From: Streptomyces natalensis ATCC 27448 | GTDB taxonomy: Bacteria > Actinomycetota > Actinomycetes > Streptomycetales > Streptomycetaceae | Direction: 5' to 3' | Assembly (NCBI RefSeq): GCF_000935125.1 | Contig: NZ_JRKI01000005.1 | Span: 60,854-124,853, forward strand | DNA length: 64,000 nt | Part shown: positions 8,503 to 15,650 of the stretch, one piece after another | Layout of the letters: each line of letters begins with the position of its first letter | Position numbering within the stretch: position 1 is the first letter of the stretch | Program-made: the position numbers and the translations under genes | Notes under the pieces: generated by a model | Database searches by the model: none | Seen by the model: only the letters and a program-made list of their open reading frames with translations | Told to the model about the DNA's origin: nothing

Positions 8503-9321
8503 TCAGTCGCGCAGGATCTGGATCAGCCGCAGCATCTCCAGGTAGATCCACACCAGGGTCATGGTCAGGCCGAAGGCGGCCAGCCAGGACTCCTCGCGCG
8601 GTGCGCCGTAGGCGATGCCGTCCTCGACCTGCTTGAAGTCCAGGGCCAGGAACAGCGCGCCGAGGACCACGCCCACCACGCCGAACAGGATGCCCAGGCC
8701 GCCGCTGCGGAAGCCGAGGCCGTCGCCCCCGCCGAACACCATGAAGAGCATGTTGACCAGCGACAGCAGCACGAAGCCGAGCGCCGCGATGATCACGAAG
8801 CGGGTGAAGCGGGCGGTGACCCGCACCAGCCGGGTCTTGTAGGCGACCAGCATGGCGACGAAGACCGCCATCGTGCCCAGCACCGCCTGCATGGGCGCGC
8901 CGCTGAACTTCGGCAGGTCGTTGATGGCGCCGCTGAGCGCGCCGAGGAAGATGCCCTCGAAGGCCGCGTACGCCAGGATCAGCGCGGGGACCGGCCGGCG
9001 CATGAAGCCCTGGGCGAGGCCCAGTCCCATCGCGACCACAGCGGCGAAGACCGCGAAGCCGAGCTGGCCGGCCAGGAAGATCCAGCCGACGGTGGCGCCG
9101 GCGATGACCGTGCCGAGCGTCATGCCGGTGCGCGTGACGACGTCGTCCATCGTCATCGGGCGGGTCTGCGGGTCGTACTGGGGTGGCGCCTGGGTGGCGT
9201 ACGGGTTGGTTCCGGCGTACGGGTTGGCGGCGCCCCCGGCCTGCGGCGGGGCGTTGAAGCCCGCGTAGCCGGTGCCGCGGCTGAAGCCCCGTCGCGAGAA
9301 GACCGGGTTGCTGCTCCTCAT
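8503..9321 (-). CDS. Bax inhibitor-1 / YccA family membrane protein
   Basis: 272 residues. A cytosolic N-terminus of about 70 residues rich in Gly/Pro/Asn (NPYAGTNPYATQAPPQYDPQ) is followed by about seven hydrophobic segments, beginning with GTVIAGATVGWIFLAGQLGF and ending with LTMTLVWIYLEMLRLIQILRD. The short charged C-terminus and the conserved AYAAFEGIFLGALSG segment fit the BI-1/YccA (UPF0005) family, whose members act as Ca2+-leak channels or membrane quality-control partners. The ATG at 9321 has GGAGGA six bases upstream; the GTG at 9327 is directly abutted by that site and is unlikely. Confidence 0.9.
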   Translation of the reverse strand: MRSSNPVFSRRGFSRGTGYAGFNAPPQAGGAANPYAGTNPYATQAPPQYDPQTRPMTMDDVVTRTGMTLGTVIAGATVGWIFLAGQLGFAVFAAVVAMGLGLAQGFMRRPVPALILAYAAFEGIFLGALSGAINDLPKFSGAPMQAVLGTMAVFVAMLVAYKTRLVRVTARFTRFVIIAALGFVLLSLVNMLFMVFGGGDGLGFRSGGLGILFGVVGVVLGALFLALDFKQVEDGIAYGAPREESWLAAFGLTMTLVWIYLEMLRLIQILRD

Positions 9322-9927
9322 CCTCACTCCTCCATGGCCGCCCTGCGCGGCCTTGACGGCAAGCGTAATGGGTTGGCAAAAGCGCGTCGCTAGTTCCTGG
9401 GCAGGATCTTTCCCCGCGGGCGGGGTGACGCCTCCTCTGCCGGTCGGTGTGCGGTGTCCTCCCCAAGGAGGACGCACGGGAGGGCACGAAGGTGCCGGGA
9501 TACGGGGAGCGGTTCCGGGTGCACGCTCCCGGCGCCGCCGGACCGGCTGCCCGACGGGCTCCCCAACGGGCTCCCCAACGGACTGCCCAACAGACCGTGC
9601 ATTCCGTGGAATCCGGTGAATATGCGAGCGGATGAACGGCCCAGGTAAATGAGACATATGAACGGGACAAGAACCGTACAGGGAATGTGTGTGAACGCCG
9701 CTGTGAACGGCGGGATGTGACGCCTCAATGAGACGAGCGTTACGCCTGGAGAAGCAACCCGGACGCAGTGGCAACCGTCTTCCCTGGCAGCCGGAACCTG
9801 CCCTGACAGGTGGACGCGTCGCGCGCCGAGGCGATCACCGTCCGTATCGGCCCGAGTGCGGACGGTCTGCGAACAAGGGTGCAGACAGGTCTATTCTGGC
9901 GGGAAACAGTAGCGAAAGAGGGTTGAG
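9322..9927. other. Long intergenic region upstream of the wall-polymer genes
   Basis: About 600 bp between divergent genes with no supported ORF. It contains an imperfect 12-bp tandem repeat (cggctccccaac-type units, about 9551-9596) and a small hairpin cgccg-ctgtgaa-cggcg near 9692-9708. Short AT-richer segments before 9900 could hold the glycosyltransferase promoter (tattct near 9893 is a possible -10). None of these can be proven by eye. Confidence 0.4.
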
Positions 9928-12795
9928 GTGCCTGTGCCTGACGTCTCAGTAGTCGTCATTGTCTACAACGACGCCGACCGGTTGCCGACCGCTGTCCAGT
10001 CCGTACTGGATCAAACGCTCCGGGACGTCGAGGTGGTGATCGTCGACGATTGCAGCACCGACCGTTCTTTCGAAGTGGCACAACGTCTCGCGGCCACGCA
10101 CCCCGAGCGGGTGAGAGCCTTCCAGCTACCGGAGAACAGCGGCGCGGGAGGCGAACCGCGTAACGCCGGAATTCAGCACACCACCGGTAAGTACGTCATG
10201 TTCCTGGACAGCGACGACGTACTGGAGCTCAATGCCTGCCGGAATATGCTGGAGGCCGCCGAGGAGACCGGTTCGGACATCGTCTCCGGGCTGTGCGTAC
10301 GGCTGCACAAGGACACCCGAAACCAGAAGCGCGACGAGTGGTACGCCTGGCTCTACTCCACCACGCGCACCCTGGAGTCGGTCACCGAACTTCCCGACCT
10401 TTTCGTCTGGGACACCCTCTCCACCAACAAGTGCTACCGCCGCGAATTCCTCGTCGAGAATGATCTGCGCTTCCCCAAGGGAATGTTCTACGAGGACCTG
10501 ATGTTCATCGCGGACGCGTACCTCGCGGCCCGCCGCATCACCCTGATTCCCAATCAGGTCTATTTCTGGCACGTGCATGAGCGGGGCGCCGTGAAATCGG
10601 TGACGAACCGCCGGCACGAAATGACCAACTACGAGCACCGGCTGGAAATTCACCGGCGTATCGATGCGCTGCTGGCAGCGCGCGGGCTGGACGATATAAG
10701 GCTCGCCAAGGACGTCAAATTCCTCAAGCACGATCTCGTTCTGCATCTGCGGGATCTGCCGTTCCGGGACGAGTCCTACCGCCAGGAATTCGCCGAACTG
10801 TCCCGCGAGTATCTGGCCGGTATCTCCCCCGAGGCGTATGCGCGGGTGCAGCCGATCCAGGCCATCTGCGCCTATCTGCTCCAGCAGGGCGACTGGGACA
10901 ACCTGATCCCGGCGGTCGACACCCTCACCAACCGCGACAAGCTCTCCTCGCCGCTGGCCGAGCGCGACGGGCGGATCTACTGGTGCGGCGGGCATTTCGA
11001 CGACGAGTTCGGCCGCGGTGTGCTGGATGTGACCGACGCCGGGTACCATGAGAAGCCGGTCGACAAGCTTTTCCTGCGCAATCAGCTCACCCGCTTCGAG
11101 GAGTCCGGCGCGGCGTCCGGCGGCGCCCTGCGGCTGGCGGGGCGGATCACCAATCCACTCGGGGTCATTTCGCCGGGCGCCCGGCTGACCGGCCGGCTGG
11201 AATTCAGCGCCCGTCGGCGCAGCCTCCAGTCCTTCGCCTTTCCTGTACGCGCGCTGCGCCACGACGGCGACACCGTCCACTGGGAGGCCGCCGTCGACCT
11301 CGGCGCGAAGCTGCGCCCGCTGGGCATCGTCGACACCATCTGGGACGTACGGCTGGTCCTGGACGTGGACGGCGTGTCCACCACGACCCGGCTCACGGTC
11401 GCCGACACCGCGCTGTCGGGCGGGCCGCTCCCGGTGCGCCCGCGGCTGACGCGGATGGTCGCCGACCATCTCGAACCGCATGTCTCGGCCCGCGGGCATC
11501 TGGCGTTCCGCCTGGTCAGCGAGAGCCGTCAGGCGGAGCGGGTGCAGCAGCTGATCGCCCGCGGAGTGCGCGGAAAGCCGGGGACGCTCGCCAAGACCGG
11601 CTACCGCAAGGCGAAGGCGCTGCGCAAAAAGGTGACGTCCGGTGACAGCAAACTCCGGGTGTATCACGAGGTGTTCAGCCGGCTGCCGGTCAGGAAGCGG
11701 ACGGTGGTCTTCGAAAGCCACCTGGGCAAGCAGTACAGCGACAGCCCCCGGGCGATCTACGAGGAAATGCGCCGGCAGGGCCTGGACTTCGAGGCCATCT
11801 GGTCGTACAGCGGAAGCCCGAAGGATTTCCCGAAGGAGGCCACGCTCGTCAAGCGCTGGTCGCTGCCGTATCTCAAGGCGCTGGCGCAGGCGGAGTTCTG
11901 GGTGGACAACCAGAGCTATCCGCTCAAGCTCAGCAAGCGGCCGGAGACCACATATGTGCAGACGTGGCACGGTTCGGCGCTGAAGAAGATGGGTTTCGAC
12001 CAGCCGTCGCTGAAGGCACAGACCCGGCAGCAGCAGGCCGAGCAGCAGCAATCGCTGGACCGCTTCGACCGCTTTCTGATCCGTTCCGAGCACGATGTGC
12101 GCACCCTCGCCAAGGCGTTCCGGCTCCCGGAGAAGACGCTGCTGCGGGTGGGATATCCGCGCAATGACGCCCTGGTGCGGACCCGGCAGCGGGAAGCGGA
12201 GCTGGGGCGGCGCGAACGGGGCGAACTGGCCGCGGAGCTGGGGATTCCGGACGAGAAGACCGTGCTGCTGTACGCGCCGACGTTCCGCAAGGCGGGCGGC
12301 CGGCACGGCCGTTTCGTCCTGCCCTTCGACGTGGAGCGTTTCGCGGAGCAATTCGGCGACCGCTATGTCCTTCTGGTCCGCTCGCACTATCTCAACCATG
12401 TGGTGCTGCCGCCGACCGTGGAGGGCACCGTCATCGATGTCTCGGCGCGGCATGATGTGACGCCGATCCTGGCCCTGGCCGACGGGCTGATCACCGACTA
12501 TTCCTCGGTGATGTTCGACTATGCGCTGCTGGACCGGCCGTTGGTGTTCTTCACCTACGACTACGACGAGTACGTCCACGAGGGCCGCGGCACCTACTTC
12601 GATCTGCTGGAGCATGCACCGGGGCCGGTGGTCCGCAGCGAGGACGACTTCTACGAGACCCTCAAGTCGTTCGACACCCAGGCCCTGGAATATGCGGCGG
12701 CCCGCCGGGAGTTCGTGGCCGAATTCGGCGAATACGACCGCGGTGACGCGGCGAAGAGCATCGTCGATCAGTTTTTCGCGCACTGGAGGCGTTGA
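9928..12795 (+). CDS. Bifunctional GT2 glycosyltransferase / CDP-glycerol:glycerophosphate glycerophosphotransferase
   Basis: 955 residues. Residues 1-250 are a GT-A fold family 2 glycosyltransferase: VSVVVIVYNDADRLP, VVIVDDCSTDRSFE, and the DxD-like FLDSDDVLE. Residues about 570-950 are a TagF/TagB-type glycerophosphotransferase with YVQTWHGSALKKMG, VGYPRNDAL, YAPTFRKAGG, LVRSHYLNH and LITDYSSVMFDYALLDRP. The enzyme would add sugar and polymerise polyol phosphate in a teichoic-acid-like or glycopolymer pathway on the inner membrane face. The GTG at 9928 follows AAAGAGGG; the GTG at 9934 is also possible. TGATG overlap with the next gene indicates coupling. Confidence 0.9.
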   Translation: MPVPDVSVVVIVYNDADRLPTAVQSVLDQTLRDVEVVIVDDCSTDRSFEVAQRLAATHPERVRAFQLPENSGAGGEPRNAGIQHTTGKYVMFLDSDDVLELNACRNMLEAAEETGSDIVSGLCVRLHKDTRNQKRDEWYAWLYSTTRTLESVTELPDLFVWDTLSTNKCYRREFLVENDLRFPKGMFYEDLMFIADAYLAARRITLIPNQVYFWHVHERGAVKSVTNRRHEMTNYEHRLEIHRRIDALLAARGLDDIRLAKDVKFLKHDLVLHLRDLPFRDESYRQEFAELSREYLAGISPEAYARVQPIQAICAYLLQQGDWDNLIPAVDTLTNRDKLSSPLAERDGRIYWCGGHFDDEFGRGVLDVTDAGYHEKPVDKLFLRNQLTRFEESGAASGGALRLAGRITNPLGVISPGARLTGRLEFSARRRSLQSFAFPVRALRHDGDTVHWEAAVDLGAKLRPLGIVDTIWDVRLVLDVDGVSTTTRLTVADTALSGGPLPVRPRLTRMVADHLEPHVSARGHLAFRLVSESRQAERVQQLIARGVRGKPGTLAKTGYRKAKALRKKVTSGDSKLRVYHEVFSRLPVRKRTVVFESHLGKQYSDSPRAIYEEMRRQGLDFEAIWSYSGSPKDFPKEATLVKRWSLPYLKALAQAEFWVDNQSYPLKLSKRPETTYVQTWHGSALKKMGFDQPSLKAQTRQQQAEQQQSLDRFDRFLIRSEHDVRTLAKAFRLPEKTLLRVGYPRNDALVRTRQREAELGRRERGELAAELGIPDEKTVLLYAPTFRKAGGRHGRFVLPFDVERFAEQFGDRYVLLVRSHYLNHVVLPPTVEGTVIDVSARHDVTPILALADGLITDYSSVMFDYALLDRPLVFFTYDYDEYVHEGRGTYFDLLEHAPGPVVRSEDDFYETLKSFDTQALEYAAARREFVAEFGEYDRGDAAKSIVDQFFAHWRR

Positions 12796-13973
12796 TGGAG
12801 ACGTCGATGAACAAGTACGGGGACCAGCCGCGGGACATCTTCTTCGTCTCCAACAGCGTCAACGAGATGGGCGGCATCACGAGCTGGTCGCACCAGATGG
12901 CGCGGCTGTTCAGTGAGCGCGGCCACCGGGTGCACGTCATCGGCATCGTGCCGCCCCCCGAGGGCCGCGTCCACGAGCTGGCCGACGACATCCCGTACCG
13001 CACCACCACGCTCTACGCCGAGCATCCGCCCACCGTCCGGCCCGTACGCGGCCTCAAGGACAAGCTCAACGTCGTCGAACAGCGCCGCCGGGCCGCCCGG
13101 GAGGCCGAGATGCACGAGCAGGCGGCCAAGATGACCGCGCTGTTCCGGGCCGCGCGGCCGGGTGGCGTGGTGATCGTCACCCAGGTGTGGGCGATGGAGT
13201 GGGTGGCGCTGGCCGACACCGCCGGGCTGACGGTGATCGGGATGAGCCATGAGTCGTTCGCGACCTGCCGGAAGTCGTCGCGTTTCGAGCGGGTCAAGCG
13301 GTTCTACAAGGACGTCGACCGGATGCTGCCGCTCACTCGGGAGGACGCCGACCTCTGGATCCGCCAGCGCATGGACAACGTCGGCTTCATGCCCAACCCG
13401 CTCCCCTTCTTCCCGGAGGTGCCCTCGGACCGGTCCGCCCGCTGTGTGGTCAGCATCGGCCGGCTGCACGAGGAGAAGGGCGTCGACCTGCTGCTGGAGG
13501 CATGGGCCCAGGTCGCGCCGCAGCATCCGGACTGGACGCTGCGGATCTACGGCTCCGGCGAGGAGGAGGAAGCGCTGCGCAAACTGGCCGCGGAACTGGG
13601 CGTGGCCGCCTCCGTCGCCTGGATGGGCCGCACGAGCGATGTGCCGGGTGCGCTGCGCGAGAGCGCGGTCTTCGCGCTGAGTTCGCGGGGCGAGGGCTTC
13701 CCGCTGGCCCCCATGGAGGCGATGGCGACGGGCGTGCCCTGTGTGGCCTTCGATGTGGCGCCGGGGGTCCGCGAGATCATCACGGACGGCGAGGACGGAT
13801 TCCTTGCGCCTCCGGGCAATATCGCCGAATTCGCCCGCCATCTCGACACCCTGATCTCCGACAAGGAGCTTCGGGACGCGATGGGCACGGCGGCCCGGGA
13901 AAACATTCAGCGGTTCTCCGCCGAGGAGATTGTCGCCCGCTGGGAGGGTCTGTTCGCGCTCGTGGAGCGGTGA
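12795..13973 (+). CDS. Family 4 glycosyltransferase
   Basis: 392 residues, GT-B fold. The N-terminal half has FFVSNSVNEMGGITSWSHQM, and the C-terminal half has the GT4 signature: SIGRLHEEKGVDLLLEAWAQ, RIYGSGEEEEAL, and SSRGEGFPLAPMEAMATGVP with the E-x7-E nucleotide-sugar motif. The start ATG overlaps the stop of the preceding polymerase gene (TGATG), with GGAGG five bases before it, so the two are an operon. It probably adds a further sugar to the same wall polymer. Donor and acceptor unknown. Confidence 0.9.
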   Translation: METSMNKYGDQPRDIFFVSNSVNEMGGITSWSHQMARLFSERGHRVHVIGIVPPPEGRVHELADDIPYRTTTLYAEHPPTVRPVRGLKDKLNVVEQRRRAAREAEMHEQAAKMTALFRAARPGGVVIVTQVWAMEWVALADTAGLTVIGMSHESFATCRKSSRFERVKRFYKDVDRMLPLTREDADLWIRQRMDNVGFMPNPLPFFPEVPSDRSARCVVSIGRLHEEKGVDLLLEAWAQVAPQHPDWTLRIYGSGEEEEALRKLAAELGVAASVAWMGRTSDVPGALRESAVFALSSRGEGFPLAPMEAMATGVPCVAFDVAPGVREIITDGEDGFLAPPGNIAEFARHLDTLISDKELRDAMGTAARENIQRFSAEEIVARWEGLFALVER

Positions 13974-14036
13974 GCGGAGCGTCGGGCGTACGTGTGCGGG
14001 GCCGTCGGCGGTTGCCGGCGGCCCCGGCCGTACCGG

Positions 14037-14088
14037 GCGTCAACACGGAGCGTCAGCACGGGACGTCAACACGGGGCGTCAACTCCCC
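14037..14088. repeat. Short tandem direct repeats (gcgtcaacacgg units)
   Basis: Four imperfect copies of a 13-14 bp unit: gcgtcaacacgga, gcgtcagcacggga, cgtcaacacgggg, cgtcaactcc. They lie in the gap between the GT4 gene and bldA, with no gene or hairpin overlapping. Confidence 0.6.
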
Positions 14089-14283
14089 GAACAGGGCGAA
14101 GAGTTGGCAGTCGGGAGCATTGGCCGCATCACGACATCCGGCGCTGCTCCCGCGTCGGCCGATGCAGCGCCGGCCGGCCGCTCCCTCGCCGCTCGCGCCC
14201 GCGGAACCCGGGATTCCGTTCACCGGTGCGGCAGACGGGAATTACATTCGGTCGAATGTTCAAATAAAAAGGAATGTGCGCTG

Positions 14284-14365
14284 TGCCCGGAGCCGGACTT
14301 GAACCGGCACGGCCCGTAGGCCAGCGAGGTTTAAGCTCGCCGTGTCTGCATTCCACCACCCGGGC
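14284..14365 (-). tRNA. bldA: tRNA-Leu(UAA), bldA, decoding the rare UUA codon
   Basis: On the minus strand the 82-nt gene runs from GCCCGGGTGGTGG to GGCTCCGGGCA. Acceptor arms GCCCGGG/TCCGGGC pair with one G-U. The anticodon stem GCGAG/CTCGC holds the loop CTTAAAC, so the anticodon is UAA. The long variable arm (tggcctacgggccgt) marks a class II leucine tRNA. The T-arm is GCCGG-TTCAAGT-CCGGC. The 3' CCA is not encoded (cag follows A73). The sequence matches what is known of Streptomyces bldA apart from the variable arm. bldA is the only tRNA reading UUA in Streptomyces and gates development and antibiotic production. Confidence 0.95.
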
Positions 14366-14786
14366 CTGGGGTCCCCCATGCCACCTCAAAGAGGGCAGCA
14401 CGAGCGTAGCCCGCAGCGCACCACACCCATCGGCCACTCACTCCGAGGTTGTCTTATTTTATTGGCAACTGAGGGTGCATCAGTGCCCGGTACACGCCTA
14501 CGGCACATGCCTGAGGCCCAGCTTTGGCGAGGCACCGGCGCAAGGGAATTCAGGCCCGAATTGACGGAAACTCGCCGTCCCCCTTCGACGGGCCGTCTCA
14601 GGGGCCGTCTCCTCCCCAGGGATGACCGGCCAAGGGGGCCCGTACACCCCAGGGCTGGCCCCAGGACGGTCACACGGGTTGACGTTCGCACCGGCGTCCT
14701 GTCCCACGATGGAAAGGTCCGCATTCCCCGGCCCGCCCGGCCGCCGCGGATCCGATGGTCCCTCGTCCCGACAGGAGCTCCACCCC
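14366..14786. other. Intergenic region with an AT-rich island between bldA and the ABC transporter
   Basis: About 420 bp. It includes an AT-rich patch around 14447-14470 (gttgtcttattttattggca) that stands out in this GC-rich sequence. On the minus strand it contains TTGCCA and TAAAAT-like elements upstream of bldA, so it may carry the bldA promoter. The rest has no supported gene. Confidence 0.4.
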
Positions 14787-15599
14787 GTGACCACCACCCC
14801 CTCCGGCGTCGCCACCGCCACCCGCGCCACCGCGGTGGCCGCCCGTGCCACGGATCTCACCAAGGTCTACGGTCAGGGCGAGACCCAGGTGGTCGCCCTG
14901 GACGCCGTGTCCGTCGCCTTCCGGCAGTCCGAGTTCACCGCGATCATGGGTCCGTCCGGTTCCGGCAAGTCGACGCTGATGCACTGCATGGCCGGACTGG
15001 ACTCGATCTCCGGCGGCTCGGCCCGGATCGGCGAGACGGAGCTGACCGGGCTGAAGGACAAGAAGCTCACCCAGCTGCGCCGCGACAAGATCGGCTTCAT
15101 ATTCCAGGCGTTCAACCTGCTGCCCACGCTGACCGCGCTGGAGAACATCACCCTGCCGATGGACATCGCGGGCCGTAAGCCGGACCGCGCCTGGCTCGAC
15201 CGCGTGGTGGAGACCGTCGGCCTGGGCGGCCGCCTCAAGCACCGCCCCGCCCAGCTGTCCGGCGGCCAGCAGCAGCGCGTCGCGGTGGCCCGCGCACTGG
15301 CCTCCCGGCCCGAGATCATCTTCGCGGACGAGCCGACCGGAAACCTCGACTCGCGCTCCGGCGCCGAGGTCCTGGGCTTTCTGCGCAACTCGGTGCGCGA
15401 GCTGGGGCAGACGGTGGTGATGGTGACCCATGACCCGGTCGCCGCCTCGTATGCGGACCGGGTGGTCTTCCTGGCCGACGGCCGGATCGTCGACGACATG
15501 GCCGACCCGACCGCCGACATGGTGCTCGACCGCATGCTGCGTTTTTCCGGGGGTTCCCCCCAGACCCCCGCTTTCGACGCCAAGGGCCGCACCAGCTGA
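14787..15599 (+). CDS. ABC transporter ATP-binding protein (MacB/LolD type)
   Basis: 270 residues. Walker A GPSGSGKST, Q-loop IFQAFNLLPTLTALENI, signature LSGGQQQR, Walker B IIFADEPTGNLD, and H-loop VMVTHD. The LolD/MacB-like layout (NLLPTLTALENI, DEPTGNLDSRSG) pairs with the FtsX-type permease that starts 51 bp downstream, so the two form one exporter or mechanotransmission complex at the inner membrane. The GTG at 14787 has AGGAG nine bases upstream; the upstream in-frame ATG at 14622 would add 55 low-complexity residues and has no conserved sequence. Confidence 0.93.
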   Translation: MTTTPSGVATATRATAVAARATDLTKVYGQGETQVVALDAVSVAFRQSEFTAIMGPSGSGKSTLMHCMAGLDSISGGSARIGETELTGLKDKKLTQLRRDKIGFIFQAFNLLPTLTALENITLPMDIAGRKPDRAWLDRVVETVGLGGRLKHRPAQLSGGQQQRVAVARALASRPEIIFADEPTGNLDSRSGAEVLGFLRNSVRELGQTVVMVTHDPVAASYADRVVFLADGRIVDDMADPTADMVLDRMLRFSGGSPQTPAFDAKGRTS

Positions 15600-15650
15600 C
15601 CCTCAGCAGCCACCTGTACTCCGGACCTCTCCCCCAGGACTGACCCACTC

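Noticed and set aside
8257..9393. 379-codon plus frame (His/Asp/Gln/Glu-rich) running over the DUF4287 and BI-1 genes.
   Set aside because: Antisense shadow of the BI-1 family gene.
10126..12783. 885-codon minus-strand open frame opposite the bifunctional glycosyltransferase.
   Set aside because: Antisense of a clear two-domain enzyme; its composition (His/Arg/Gln-rich) is that of a high-GC shadow frame.
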